Positions 1-12,157 of a DNA stretch of 64,000 nt are shown here, in pieces. Below the pieces are notes generated by a model. That model was not told the DNA's origin. It saw nothing but the letters and a program-made list of their open reading frames with translations, and made no database searches. Positions within the stretch are counted from its first letter, which is position 1. Every line of letters begins with the position of its first letter. The stretch spans positions 12,344,431-12,408,430 of the forward strand of contig CM019708.1 of NCBI GenBank assembly GCA_009760885.1, written 5' to 3'. The DNA comes from Achatina immaculata (taxonomy: Eukaryota > Mollusca > Gastropoda > Stylommatophora > Achatinidae). The position numbers and the translations under genes are program-made.

Positions 1-1240
1 AATGTCCTTGGAATTACTTCAGTCGGGACTCCTAATCGTCCCCGTTTTTTAAACCACGTGCGTCATATTGTCCCGTATTGTCACGTTTTGATAGCATCAT
101 GTCTGGAAATACTCGGAATGTTTAAAATTATCTTCCTATCTTTTTTTTTCGGAAAATTGTTTGTAGAGAAGTACAAACAAGCCTGACTGGAACATTTGTT
201 AATAAAGTTATAAACTTAGTTTACGGATGAAAATTTGAGGTTAAAATTTCAAATGTAAGGCACCCCCCCCTCCCCACCATAACCCTTCCCCCGATTGAGC
301 GTCCCGTATTTTAACTTAGAAAATATGCTCAGGTTAAAATACAGCATCATAAAGATGTGCTAGAGTTGCCAATATTAAAAATATGAGACTGTCTGAAGTA
401 CAACAATATGAAATAATGAGACCCACCCCCCACCCAAAAAAAAAGTGAAAATCAACAAATATTTAAATTTCAAGAACAACAGCAAACAGCAAACAACAAC
501 AGACAAACAAACAAACAACAAAATTTTCTGTTTTACCTTAATATTGTGTGACAGGCCGGCAACATTTTGAAACAAATGTCAGCGAAGAAATGGCACGTGT
601 CAGTTAAACCTCTACGTACTTCCTGAACTGTTGTCACTTTCTGGCAAACATCAAAAGTTGTGAACTTGCTTATAGTCTGGCCCTAAAGCTGACACTTCGC
701 TGCCACTGATTGTGACAAGAAAATCTTGTTACTTCGTCGCTTTTTCTGCCATTAGCTGATTTCTTTTGCTTTACTATTTAGAAGAAAGTTCTGCCAATTT
801 AGACCTAAAGTTGAACAAGAAACAAATGACGAAGTTATGAAAACACGACGATTTGTTTAGCAGTTACGTTATTTAACACATACTCTTCCAGTTATCTTGC
901 TGAAAAATTACTACAGTGCTAAACAGTTGTTTAAACCTGCAGCCGACAGTACAAAGGCGACACCAGGACGTAAAAATGACTTACTACAGTACGTAACGCC
1001 AGAGATTGTGTAGATAGATATCAATACAAGATAATCTTGTAGTATTTGACTACACTCCCACTTGTTGGTTCATAACTCTATAGCTGTTGCATAAATACGT
1101 TCAACGAACCACTGTTTTCTTTTTTCTTGAGTGCGGAATCTTACTTTTTAATGTTTCCTTTTGAACGTTTGTTAAAACAAGCTCTGTTTTGTTGTTATAT
1201 ACTTTTACAGCAACAAAAGTTTTAATGATGGAATTAGCCG
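1..1240. other. AT-rich sequence, nothing recognised
   Basis: No coding region, tandem array or transposon end was recognised. It has a few homopolymer runs (C run near 263, A run near 437). The short open frames have no recognisable motif. Confidence 0.5.
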
Positions 1241-1244
1241 AGCA

Positions 1245-1690
1245 TTCTTCTTCTTCTTTTCAGTCTGCTTATGCCATTAGCGCCGTAGGGTCAGACATCG
1301 GTCCAGAGCAAGATGAGAGACCTGGGTAGCTGTCATATCCGTTTTCTCGGTGTCTTTCATCCCACCTATCCACTTTTTCCTTGATCGTCCTCAAGCCCTA
1401 TATCCAGAAGTTTTAGAGTTCCATGCGCGGCACCTGGTTGTTCTGGATTTGTGCGTATCAGATGTTCGAACCACTTAATTCTCCAATTTTCGAAGTAGTC
1501 ATTGACAGATGTTGTTCCCACCATTTACCAAAATGTTTCATTTCACACTTGATCCCTTCTTGTCTTGTTTACCATTTTTCTTAAGCGTTTCATCTCACAT
1601 GCTGTTATCTTTCTGTCATGGTACTTGGTGAGTGTCCATGTTTGGCACTGACAGCAAACAATCGGGGTGAATATTATTTGAAAGTTTTTT
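1245..1690 (-). mobile_element. LINE 3' fragment (C-terminal RT region), decayed
   Basis: Read on the minus strand, this gives a broken frame with patterns typical of the tail of LINE reverse transcriptases: WTLTKYHDRKITACEM, then KMVNKTRRDQV, then NWRIKWFEHLIRT. Several stops and shifts interrupt it. The lower end is a (GAA)n-like tail at 1245-1258, expected for the 3' end of a minus-strand LINE. The clade is not assigned. Confidence 0.6.
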
Positions 1691-1739
1691 TTTTTTTGGA
1701 TGTCCATCAATATATTTGGATGTTTTAGAATTGATGCAC

Positions 1740-1855
1740 ACTGAAGGTGGCAAGTGAATGCATCAGCAGCAGGGCATCTTGCTTACAACCGAGAGGCCTA
1801 CAGGAGAGCTGTTAGGGAGGCAAGGGACATGCAAATGATTGACTGACTGATAGAC
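1740..1855 (+). mobile_element. LINE family B 3'-terminal fragment
   Basis: A short piece that encodes the C-terminal tail (AHNREAYRRAVREARDMQ-like) also found at 17.8, 29.0, 36.3 and 37.5 kb. It ends in a GACT-rich tail near 1842-1858. The family's other copies encode the GKRKRGRP segment just upstream of this tail; this copy is truncated before it. Confidence 0.6.
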
Positions 1856-1957
1856 TGATATGTGGTATTATTTGGTTTATGAATTCTACATTCGATTCTA
1901 GCACAATATTTTCTGAGCCGAGGACCAGCATTTGATTAGCATAATTGTCCACATTGT

Positions 1958-2192
1958 TTCTTGCCTGATTCTTGCTTGTTTCTTGCTTAATTCTTGGTTG
2001 TTTCTTGCTTGATTCTTGCTTGATTCTTGCTTGTTTCTTGCTTAATTCTTGGTTGTTTCTTGCTAATTCTTGGTTGTTTCTTGCTTGTTTCTTGCTTGAT
2101 TCTTGCTTGTTCTTGCTTGTTTCTTGCTTGTTCTTGCTTGTTTCTTGCTTGATTCTTGCTTGTTCTTGCTTGTTTCTTGCTTGATTCTTGCA
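1958..2192. repeat. Minisatellite, 10-11 bp unit (TTCTTGCTTG)
   Basis: About 22 copies of TTCTTGCTTG or TTCTTGCTTGA with single-base variants. It produces long open frames on both strands (Leu/Cys-rich or Lys/Gln-rich) that are artefacts of the repeat. Confidence 0.9.
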
Positions 2193-2395
2193 AGCTGGTC
2201 TACAGAAAGTGCCTTGTTCGTTTGTAGTAATCCTTCAGCTTCTTTGATCAGATTTAGGGGAAAGGTCGAGGTCACAGCGGTTTGTAAATGTAGCAGAGAT
2301 ACGGGGGTGGGGGGATGCTGATATAAATGTCAGAAAACGTCGCCATGTCATGTCACGCGGTCCTTTCTTTCAGGGTCTGTTCTCTCACAGGCTTT

Positions 2396-3483
2396 GACAG
2401 CGAACATAAATATAGATGACAGCTGACATAAATATAGATGACAGCTGACATAAATATACATGACAGCTGACATAAATATACATGACAACTAACGTAAATA
2501 TACATGACAGCTAACATAAATATACATGACAGCTAACATAAATATACATGACAGCTAACATAAATATAGACAACAGCTGACATAAATATACATGACAGCT
2601 AACATAAATATACATGACAGCTAACATAAATATAGACAACAGATGACATAAATATAGATAACAGCTAATATAAATATAGATGACAGCTAATATAAGTATA
2701 GATGACAGCTAACATAAATATAGATGACAGCTAACATAAATATAGATAACATCTAACATAAATATAGATAACAGCTAACATAAATATAGATAACAGTTAA
2801 CATAAATATAGATAACAGCTAACATAAATATAGATGACAGCTTATATAAATATAAATAACATCTAACATAAATATAGATAACAGCTAATATAAATATAGA
2901 TGACAGCTAACATAAATATAGATAACAGCTAATATAAATATAGATGACAGCTAACATAAATATACATGACAGCTAACATAAATATAAATAACATCTAACA
3001 TAGATATAGATAACAGCTAACATAAATATAGATGACAGCTAACATAACTGTAGATGATAGCTAATATAACAACAGATGATAGCTAACATAACTGTAGATA
3101 ACAGCGTAGTTAACTATAGATGACATCTAACATAACTGTAGATGACAGCATGTTTAACTAAAATGACATCTAACATAACTGTAGATGACAGCTAACATAA
3201 CTGTAGATGACAGCTAACATACACACCAGTGACAGATAACATAGACATAGATGACAGCTAACATAAATATAGATGGCAGCTAACATAAATATAGATGACA
3301 GCTAACATAAACACAAATGACAGTTAACATAGATGACAGCTAACATAACTGTAAATGACAGCTATCACAAATGATAGATAGCATAGACATAGATGACAGC
3401 TAACATAAGCAAAAATGACAGATAATATAGACATAGAAGACAGCTAACATAACTGTAGATGACAGCTAACATAAACATAGATT
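2396..3483. repeat. Minisatellite, ~22 bp unit, left part
   Basis: About 48 copies of a ~22-bp unit built from ACATAAATATAGATGACAGC plus TA. Copies drift to ACATAACTGTAGATGACAGC toward the right. The array continues at 3900-4125 beyond a LINE insertion. CTATCT and ATAACA variants cluster in neighbouring copies, suggesting local homogenisation. Confidence 0.92.
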
Positions 3484-3886
3484 ACCTTATCTTATATCCT
3501 TCCCGTGCCGTTAAACGTCACATAGGGCTCGCAAAGTAGTTCGCCAATTTTTCCTGTCTTCGGCGAGTCTTTCAACCTCATCAAAGGATTTTATGCCTGT
3601 TAATTTGGCTTCTCTTAATAATGTCTTCTTCAGAGTTTACGCGGTCTGCCTCTTTTTCCACTTGATAGCATGTTTTGGGATTCTCTGATCATTTCTTCTC
3701 ATCAAGTGACCAACATATGTCCATCTCCTTTTCCTCATCACCCATGAGACTGGTTGTTGTTCAGTCATCTGTCTTATCTCTGCATTGTTCTTGAATTCAT
3801 TCCACTTGATGCCGAGTATTTTCCTTAGGCATTTGTTTTCAAAAGAGTCTAATTTCTTTTCTATTTCTTTAGTTGCTTTCCAGCAT
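3484..3886 (-). mobile_element. 5'-truncated LINE family A inserted in the 22-bp array
   Basis: The minus strand encodes a LINE C-terminal tail: ENKCLRKILGIKWNEFKNNA, then RKRRWTYVGHLMRRNDQRIP, then a family-specific tail ending near the palindromic GTGACGTTTAACGGCAC stretch. The 3' end (lower coordinates) is an ATAAGATAAG-like tail. The 13-bp ATAAACATAGATT lies on both sides (3471-3483 and 3887-3899), a likely target-site duplication, although the host array itself contains part of that word. Copies at 28059, 38521 and 52030 belong to the same family. Confidence 0.8.
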
Positions 3887-4125
3887 ATAAACATAGATTG
3901 CAGATGACATAACTGTAGATTACTTTTGACATAAACAAAAATGACAACTGACATAATAGACAACATTGAACATAATTGTAAACGACAACTAACACAAATA
4001 TGGATGACAGCTAACATAATCGTAAATGACAGCTAACACAAACATGGATGACAGCTAACATACCTCCGTAAATGATAGCTAACATAACAATAGATAACTA
4101 ACATAAACATAAATGATAGCCGATA
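3887..4125. repeat. Minisatellite, ~22 bp unit, right part
   Basis: Continuation of the array left of the LINE, more degenerate (CATAACTGTAGAT, CATAATCGTAAATGACAGCT). It decays into unique sequence near 4125. Confidence 0.8.
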
Positions 4126-4492
4126 TCTCTATTTCAAGGATAATAACCGTACCCTCTTTAATAATTTTAGTTTTAATAAATGTTTTAAAGCAACGCTTTA
4201 ATATCTTTGCACGCAAAGGATTCTGCTAGGGCCGCTTGCCACAAACCTAAACTTCACTGGCCTGGAGCAGATATACATGAACGGCCAGCAACTTGTCGCG
4301 GTTGTCTGCCAAGATCGGCCTGTCGCGAACTTGCCTGCCAGGTAAGCGGATTCTAGAGGCCAAACCAGCGCCCTTTGGTTTGTTGATGCTCTAATCGTGT
4401 CTTTCTCGTTGAATCCTATATCAATATGAGCTGGTGTAGCTGAACTTCCGGACACCCTTAGTGTTCAAAAAAAAAAAAAAGGACTCAGTGAA

Positions 4493-4495
<3 letters not shown>

Positions 4496-4551
<56 letters not shown>
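4496..4551. repeat. (GA)n microsatellite
   Basis: About 28 uninterrupted GA dinucleotides. A G homopolymer of about 25 bases follows at 4604-4628. Confidence 0.97.
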
Positions 4552-4555
<4 letters not shown>

Positions 4556-4603
4556 TACAGAATGCCAAGAAAGCGAACGCTTTGCTCCTTTAATCTTTTG
4601 TTC

Positions 4604-4628
4604 GGGGGGGGGGGGGGGGGGGGGGGGG
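4604..4628. repeat. Poly(G) tract
   Basis: An uninterrupted run of about 25 G. Similar G or C runs recur in the window at 13631, 14243, 17290, 33292, 33762, 47882 and 58646. Confidence 0.95.
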
Positions 4629-4814
4629 TAATGGTGTCAGGTTGGTATGGTCTTCTGTGCTTTCTGCGGGGCATACACAAAAAGATGGGTTACAGGACAT
4701 CCAGTGGGCTGCAGTGTCATGCTTCTCATTTAGGTCCGTGACACAACATGTTTCAAGGAAGTTTAATTTAGATTAAAAGTTGACGGGGGTGGAGGTGAGG
4801 GGCGGTGTGTGACA

Positions 4815-5537
4815 AAATCATGGCGGGGTTATGGGCGTAGTGTGATAGAACCATGGCGGGGTTATGGGCGTAGTGTGATAGAACCATGGCGAGGTTATGG
4901 GCGTAGTGTGATAGAACCATGGCGAGGTTATGGGCGTAGTGTGATAGAACCATGGCGGGGTTATGGGCGTAGTGTGATAGAACCATGGCGAGGTTATGGG
5001 CGTAGTGTGATAGAACCATGGCGAGGTTATGGGCGTAGTGTGATAGAACCATGGCGAGGTTATGGGCGTAGTGTGATAGAACCATGGCGGGGTTATGGGC
5101 GTAGTGTGATAGAACCATGGAGAGGTTATGGGCGTAGTGTGATAGAACCATGGCGAGGTATGGGCGTAGTGTGATAGAACCATGGCGGGGTTATGGGCGT
5201 AGTGTGATAGAACCATGGCGAGGTTATGGGCGTAGTGTGATAGAACCATGGCGGGGTTATGGGCGTAGTGTGATAGAACCATGGCGGGGTTATGGGCGTA
5301 GTGTGATAGAACCATGGCGGGTTATGGGCGTAGTGTGATAGAACCATGGCGAGGTTATGGGCGTAGTGTGATAGAACCATGGCGGGGTTATGGGCGTAGT
5401 GTGATAGAACCATGGCGGGGTTATGGGCGTAGTGTGATAGAACCATGGCGGGGTTATGGGCGTAGTGTGATAGAACCATGGCGGGGTTATGGGCGTAGTG
5501 TGATAGAACCATGGCGGGGTTATGGGCGTAGTGTGAA
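4815..5537. repeat. Minisatellite, 33 bp unit, ~22 copies
   Basis: Highly homogeneous 33-bp unit containing GGGCGTAGTGTGATAGAACC and CCATGGCGGGGTTAT. Copies differ mainly by GGGG/GAGG. Because 33 is 11 codons, all frames without a stop stay open on both strands, giving apparent proteins of 120-165 aa. One copy has lost a base at 5158 and another at 5318, and the frames break there. No start context, splice signal or codon bias supports a gene. Confidence 0.95.
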
Positions 5538-7145
5538 ATAATTATGTTACGGGCAGTGTGTGATATAATCATGTTATTGCCGGTGTGTGACAGAATCATG
5601 GCGGGGTTATGTGATATAATCATGTTATGGGCGGTGACTGGTAGAATGATGTCAGAGTTATGGACGGTGTGTAGTAGGATGATGTCAGAATCATGGAAGG
5701 TGTGTAGGAGGATGTTATCAGAGTTATGAGCAGTGTTTGGTACGATATTGTCAGTGGTGTTTGGTAGGATGATGTCAGAGCTATGGGAGGTGTGTGGTAA
5801 GATAACGTCAGAGTTATGGGAAGTGTGTGGTAGGATGTTATCAGAGTTGTGGGAGGTGTATGGTAAGATGATGTCAGAGTTATGGGCGGTGTGTGGTAGG
5901 ATATTGTCAGAGCTATGGAAATAGCTGTGGTAGACTGTTTTCAGAGTGGTGTGTGGTAGGATGTTGTCAGAGTTATGTGTGTTAGGATGATGTCAGAGTG
6001 GTGTGTGGTAGGATACTGTCAGAGCGGTGAGTGGTAGTATGATGTCAGAGTAATGAGTGGTAGGATGATGTCAGAGTGATGTATTCTAGGATGATGTTAG
6101 AGAGGTATGTGGAAGGATGTTGTCAGAACGGTGCTTGGCAGGATGATGTCAGAATGGGTGTGGTAGGATGATGTCAGAATAATATGTAGTAGGATGATGT
6201 CAGAATGGGTGTGGTAGGATGATGTCAGAATGGGTGTGGTAGGATGATGTCAGAGTAGTATGTAGTAGGATGATGTCAGAGGGGTTTATGGTAGGACGTT
6301 GTCAGAGGGGTGTGTGGTAGGATGTTGTCACAGTTATGTGTTGTAGAATGATGTCAAAGCGATGTGTGGTAGGATGTTGTCAGAGTGGTGTGTGGTAGAA
6401 TGGTGTCAGAGTGGTGTGTGGTAATATGGTGTCAGAGTGGTGTGTGGTAGAATGGTGTCAGAGCGGTGTGTGGTAGGATGTTGTCAGAGTGGTGTGTGGT
6501 AGGATGTTGTCGGAGTGTTGTGTGGTAGGATGGTGTCAGAGTGGTGTGTGGTAGAATGGTATCAGAGTGGTGTGTGGTAGGATGATGTCAGAGAGGTGTG
6601 TGGTAGGATATTGTCATGGAGGTGTGTGGTAGGATGGTGTCAGAGTGGTGTGTGGTAGGATTGTGTCAGAGTGGTGTGTGGTAGGATGATGTCAGAGAGG
6701 TGTGTGGTAAGATGTTGTCAGAGAGGTGTGTGGTAGGATGGTGTCAGAGTGATGGGTTCTAGGATGGTGTCAGAGTGGTGTGTAGTAGGATGGTGTCAGA
6801 GTGATGGGTTCTGGGATGGTGTCAGAGTGGTGTATGTAAGATGGTGTCAGAGCGGTGTGTGGTAGGATGGTTTCAGAGTGGTGTGTGGTAGGATGTTGTC
6901 AGAGCGGTGTGTGGAAGGATGTTGTCAGAGCAGTGTGTGGCAGAATGTTGTCAGAGTGATGGGTGGTAGGATGATGTTATAGTGGTGGGTGGTAGGATGA
7001 TGTCAGGGTAATGTTTGGAAGGATGCTGTCAGAGTTGTGTGTCATAGGATAATGTCAGAGCGGTGTATGGTAGGATGATGTCAGAGCAGTATGTCTTAGG
7101 AGTATGTCAGAGTGGTGTGTCATAGGATGATGTCAGAGTAGTGTG
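5538..7145. repeat. Degenerate minisatellite, 33 bp falling to 26 bp unit
   Basis: Contiguous with the preceding array. The first copies keep a 33-bp spacing and the word AGAGTTATGG before GGTGTGTGGTAGGATGATGTC. Further right the TTATGGG segment is lost and most copies become 26-bp units (AGAGTGGTGTGTGGTAGGAT plus GATGTC). More than 50 copies, far more diverged than the left part. Confidence 0.9.
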
Positions 7146-7558
7146 CGGTATGTTCATTTGAAGACTATTTGCACCCCTAAACGCGCTTCTTCGCTGAACA
7201 CAGAACACGTGGGTGAGTCTCCAATATGTTTATGTACATTTTATATGTTTTTACAAAGATGTTACAGTATGATTCTTTATTTAATATGTTGTGACTCATA
7301 TTTTGTGATAAATCTCTAGTTACTGTGCTAATTTGCATTCTGTCATTACTGAAACGTATTGGTCAACACTGCTATTTATTTTGTAACATGTTACAGTAGT
7401 TAGCTTTAGTTACTGTCTGTCCTTCGTCTGTAACGACCGACATGCAGTCTAATCGATTTACACCCTGTTAACTTGTCCCATATGCGGCTGTATATTGGCG
7501 ACCGAGTGTAATTCGATACAGCATTGTCGGTTGAAACAGAGAGGTCTCATAAATTGAT
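7146..7558. other. AT-rich unique sequence
   Basis: Nothing recognised between the two minisatellites. Confidence 0.4.
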
Positions 7559-7656
7559 AGCACGTAAAATAATTTCCATAGTGGAATTTATTGTTCATAA
7601 ATTTGTATAAAACTTTCAAAATGGAATTTATTGTTTATACATTTATATAAAACTTT
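7559..7656. repeat. 46-48 bp tandem repeat, left part
   Basis: About two copies of a unit containing TGGAATTTATTGTTTATA and TGTATAAAACTTTCAAA. The array resumes at 9824 after a LINE insertion. Confidence 0.85.
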
Positions 7657-9823
7657 ATACTGCCTCCAGCTACAGGCCAATCAGTCTCACTAGCTGCCTA
7701 TGCAAAACGATGGAACGCATCATTGACCTGAGGCTAAAATGGTACCTAGAAAGTGAAAACCTTCTCGTTCCACAACAAGCAGGATTTAGGCAGTACTACA
7801 GTACGGAAGATCAAGTGACCTATCTCTCTCAAGAGATTGAGGATGCATTCCAAGAGAAAAACCTTGTACTAGCAGCGTGGATAGACCTGAAGAAAGCCTT
7901 TGATAAAGTATGGAAAAAAGGTCTGCTGTGGAAACTAAGAAACTGCAATGTGAATGGAAGACTGTACAACTGGATAAAGTCCTATTTACACAATAGAAGA
8001 GCTAGAGTAGTAATGGATGGACACAAAAGCCAGAAAGTACTTCTGCGACACGGTGTACCACAAGGAGGCGTCCTTTCGCCTACACTATTCCTTGTATTCA
8101 TTAATGACTTGGTCAAGGAACTTCCCTATGGAATCAAAGCGGCACTGTATGCAGATGATCTGGTCATGTGGTATACAGATGAATATGCGACAGTTGCTAC
8201 ACAGAGACTCCAAAGAGCAGCAGACATCTTGACATCATGGACAAACAAATGGTGTGTAAGTATCAACACAGAGAAATCAAGTACCACTCTGTTCACTCTC
8301 TCATCTAAACAGAAAGCAGGTAAGATCTTTGTAAATGAAATACCCTTAAGGATGGACAACCAACCCACTTACTTAGGAGTGACTCTTGACTCAAAACTGA
8401 CTTGGAAGCAACACATCAACAGTGCAGAAGCAAAAGCCAGAAGAAAACTAGCCATATTAAGAAAATTGAGTGGAACCACATGAGGAGCTAGTGAAAGAAT
8501 CCTCAAGAATGTATATCAGCAAGGTATTCTACCACATTTAGAATATGGCTCAACATCTTGGTGCACAGCATCAAACACTACGCTGCATTATCTAGACAAG
8601 GTTCAAAATCAGTCACTACGGATTATCACAGGTGCCATGAGGTCCACACCAATAATAGAAATGCAGAAAATAGTTGGTGTTCAACCGCTAAAGGAACGTA
8701 GAGACACGAAGGTCATGACCGTGGGAGAACAATTCTTTAGCTCTGTAAGCCATCCCCTGAAGGAGAGATTTAATAACTTGGCATTAGGACGGCTTAAAAG
8801 AAGCAGCTTCATTCATCAGGCCAAGCGTATGCGTAAGCTGATACCTGACCTTCCAACTGTAGTCGCTCCATTATCATCTGTACCAGAGCATACACCATGG
8901 AAAGAAGCAGATTATACACAAATAACTATTCAGACTGAAGTGAAAGGTGTGCAGAATGGTGAGATGCAGAGCAGTCTTGTAAGATCAACAGTCACACTTA
9001 GTGTTCTAGATGACAAATATCCATGTGACACCTGGATACGTGTGTATACAGATGGATCTGCACATAATGCCATAAAGAATGGAGGGGCAGGAGCATATAT
9101 TGAATATCCAAACAACACCATTGACAAGATTTCCATACCCACTGGTAAATACTGCAACAACTTTGATGCAGAAGTTAGGGCAATTATTGCTGCAGTTGAA
9201 AAACTATCAGACTCCAGAATTGATACATGTCCTGTAGTAATTCTCACAGATGCAAGATCAGTACTGGAGGCTCTTCAGTGCAACAAACTACCAGACCTTA
9301 AAGATGCCTTGTCAAAAATTGGCTTACAACATGGAGTCACTTTGCAGTGGATTCCCTCCCACTGTGGGATACCAGGCAATGAGAAAGCTGACCATCTGGC
9401 CAAAGAGGGCACTGAAATGGAGCAACCAGACATACCAATCACCTATAATCAGAAGAAAAGCATGATAAAAACCTACAGGAAGCCACAAACACCACCACAT
9501 GATGACTATCACATGCTAAACAGAAAGGAACAAGTCACCATTCTCCGTCTCCGAACAGGACACAGCCGACTCCGAAGTCATATGTATACAAAGTTTAAGG
9601 TTGGTACTACTAATCTATGTACAGGTGCCCCAAACTGTGGAACATATCCTCCAGAACTGCATCAACTACGAGACACTGAGAAATAATTACTGGCCCAGTG
9701 AAACCACTAAAGAAGATAAGCTCTACGGTTCCATACATGAGTTACAAAAAACAGTGAAATTTATCCAAGAGACAGGACTGCAGATATAGACAGACAATGC
9801 GAACGAAGAAGAAGAAGAAGAAG
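7657..9823 (+). mobile_element. 5'-truncated RNase H-bearing LINE (I/Nimbus-like)
   Basis: A 2.17-kb non-LTR element cut off within the reverse transcriptase gene. Its right end is a (GAA)n tail at 9804-9823. The 12-bp ATATAAAACTTT lies immediately before (7645-7656) and after (9824-9835), a perfect target-site duplication. Removing element plus one duplicate restores the 46-48 bp host array. RT followed by RNase H in one frame is typical of the I group (including snail Nimbus) and some related clades. The group is inferred from domain order only. Confidence 0.9.
7659..9789 (+). pseudogene. LINE reverse transcriptase-RNase H, one stop and one frameshift
   Basis: The frame enters truncated at SSYRPISLTS, an RT motif. 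It continues through AWIDLKKAFDKVW (motif A), HGVPQGGVLSPTLF (motif B) and AALYADDLVMW (motif C, catalytic YADD). An in-frame TGA at 8481-8483 interrupts it, after which the same frame continues. RNase H follows from about 9035: VYTDGSAHNA (first Asp), FDAEVRAI (Glu), LTDARSVLEAL (Asp), and WIPSHCGIPGNEKADHLAK (His and Asp). Near 9630 the frame shifts by one base; the zinc-knuckle-like tail with QTVEHILQNC continues at 9635-9789. All visible RT and RNase H catalytic residues are present, so the copy looks young apart from the two lesions and the 5' truncation. Confidence 0.9.
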
Positions 9824-10075
9824 ATATAAAACTTTCAAAGTGGAATTTATTCTTTATAAATGTGTATAAAACGTTCAAAATGGAATTTATTCTTTATAAA
9901 TGTGTATAAAACTTTCAAAGTGGAATGTAGTGTTTATAAATTTGTATAAAACTTTCATTGCGGAATTAATGTTCAAAAATTTGTATAAAACGTTCAAAGT
10001 GGAATTTATCATTTATAAACTTGTATAAAACCTTCAAAGTGGAATTAATTTTTTTATAAATTTGTATAAAATTCC
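9824..10075. repeat. 46-48 bp tandem repeat, right part
   Basis: About five copies of the unit interrupted at 7656 (TGTATAAAACTTTCAAAGTG, AATTTATTCTTTATAAAT), ending at an A run and a short (AT)n at 10092-10105. Confidence 0.9.
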
Positions 10076-10655
10076 GTAGTAAAAAAAAAAATATATATAT
10101 ATAGATATATATACGTAGTTTTAATTATCATTTCATAATTTTACATTATACTGTTCTGCATATTGTATTAAAGTTTCTTTTTTACATTAAAAAGATTTTT
10201 TAACTGTAAAAAAAAACAGGCCCTATCTGGTTAAGTTGAATTTAACTAACTGTCGGCATTAGTGAACACTCCTGCCTTATGTTAGTTCGTTAAATGGAAG
10301 GTTTGGTGAAACGAGCAAAGTAGCGGAAATAGAATTGACATTGACAGAATGAAAGCAAGCAAAAACATTGGAGAGACAACTTGACATTGAACAAAGCAGC
10401 TAACCAAAGAAAACATGGACTGGACGTCAGAAGTGATACTTGACAAACTAGGCCATCCAGCGCCGAGGAAAGTTTGTTTCAACTCTCCGTCATCTTCGCA
10501 TGCTTGCTTTGCGGTTAGAGGATATCAAGTAATTATTTCTAGGCTCCACCATCTGTTGTGACAGACTGGGGTGCCATCTTCTCAAGGAGCTGAAGGTCAG
10601 CCAGCCCGACATGTGGACACGTGGCACCGGTCCGATGACGGCGAGGTCACATTCT
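10076..10655. other. Unique sequence before the 33-bp array
   Basis: An (AT)n tract at 10092-10105, then AT-rich DNA, then GC-richer sequence from about 10430. No exon or element recognised. Confidence 0.4.
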
Positions 10656-11166
10656 GCGGGAGTGGCCAACATACCAGGAACAGAGAAAACAGAGGTGGTC
10701 AACATACCAGGAACAGAGAAAACAGAGGTGGCCAACATGCCAGGAACAGAGAAAACAGAGGTGGTCAACATACCAGGAACAGAGAAAACAGATGTAGCCA
10801 ACATACCAGGAACAGAGAAAACAGAGGTGGTCAACATACCAGGAACAGAGAAAACAGAGGTGGTCAACATACCAGGAACAGAGAAAACAGAGGTGGTCAA
10901 CATACCAGGAACAGAGAAAACAGAGGTGGTCAACATACCAGGAACAGAGAAAACAGAGGTGGCCAATATACCAGAAACAGAGAAAACAGATGTGGTCAAC
11001 ATACCAGGAACAGAGAAAACAGATGTGGTCAACATACCAGGAACAGAGAAAACAGAGGTGGTCAACATACCAGGAACAGAGAAAACAGATGTGGTCAACA
11101 TACCAGGAACAGAGAAAACAGATGTGGTCAACATACCAGGAACAGAGAAAACAGAGGTGGTCAACG
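10656..11166. repeat. 33-bp minisatellite, array 1
   Basis: About 15 copies of a 33-bp unit containing CATACCAGGAACAGAGAAAA plus CAGAGGTGGTCAA. Variants are GTGGTC/GTGGCC and CAGAGG/CAGATG. Being a multiple of three, it reads through in several frames (plus strand VVNIPGTEKTE repeats). The flanks give no splice, start or domain evidence, so I treat it as non-coding. Confidence 0.93.
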
Positions 11167-11479
11167 GTTCTAAGGACTGCAAACGCGCCACAAACAGCCT
11201 CTGGCAGTCAAGTCTAGCTCCTGGCCTTCCCGTGGCAAAACTGTTTAAACTGACAGGAGAAGGGGCGAGGGCGAATATCTGGCGCCTGAAAACCAGTTAA
11301 TTAGGGTAGATGAGTGGCACGTTTGGTAGCTCATCTGCCGCTGTTGGCGAGATCTTCAGCTGCCGTGCGTGGAGCGGTGCTCCTCCCGGCCAATGAAGAA
11401 ATTTGCAAATGAGGTTGCCGCGCAGCATCACTGCGGAAAAGGTGGTAGAAAGGATAAAGCGAAACAAACAGTCAAATCA

Positions 11480-12030
11480 CGGCACCTCTGGTCTGGAGGT
11501 CGGCCACGTCCTGAGTGCAGTCATATCGGGTGAAATGCATGAACCGGCTTGTCCCAGAGGTTAAGACACTGCTGGCGAGACTCTTCAAATGCCGCGCGTG
11601 GAGTGAAGCTCCTCCCGGTTAAGGAAGTGAATGCGGTAAAGAAATAAAGGTTGCTGTGCGGAGCCGATGGGAAAAGGTGGTGGAAAGTGAAGTTTAACCG
11701 GTATGTCCAGTAGTATCGCTACGAGAGCTATACCACGGCACCTCTGCTCTAGAGGCTGCCCACGTCCGAAATATACCTACACTGGTGAAACATGCCTAAA
11801 CCGGCACACACCAGGGGTGGAACTTGATGGCTAGACATGTCATGCCACCTCCGCTCTAGAGGTCGGTAACGCCTGATAAACACCCATACTGGTGAATTTT
11901 GCCTAAACCGGCTCATACCAGGGGTGAATCTTGAAGGCTATGCATGTCACAGTACCTCTGCCGTAGAGGTCGGTCCCGTCCCAAACACGCCCATACTGGG
12001 ATAATGCCTAAACCGGCTCAACCCAGGGGT
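11480..12030. repeat. ~107 bp tandem repeat, about four copies
   Basis: Copies are anchored by a near-palindrome around CCTCTGCTCTAGAGG (at 11484, 11740, 11848 and 11954) and by GCCTAAACCGGCTCA with CCAGGGGT. Spacing is 106-107 bp for the last three and about 255 bp for the first. Confidence 0.8.
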
Positions 12031-12157
12031 AGAAGTCACTAGTGGCGAGGATTCGTCCTCCTGGACAAAAGCTCCATCCTGGTCACAACTAGGAAGGGGA
12101 GCGGCCACGACCGCAAAATGCTGAAGTCGGAGACACTGGACCAGGGAAGTCTAGATA

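Noticed and set aside
4768..5623. Repeat proteins of 120-165 aa (MVLSHYAHN or WRGYGRSVIEP type)
   Set aside because: A 33-bp minisatellite necessarily stays open in all stop-free frames on both strands; frames break at single-base losses.
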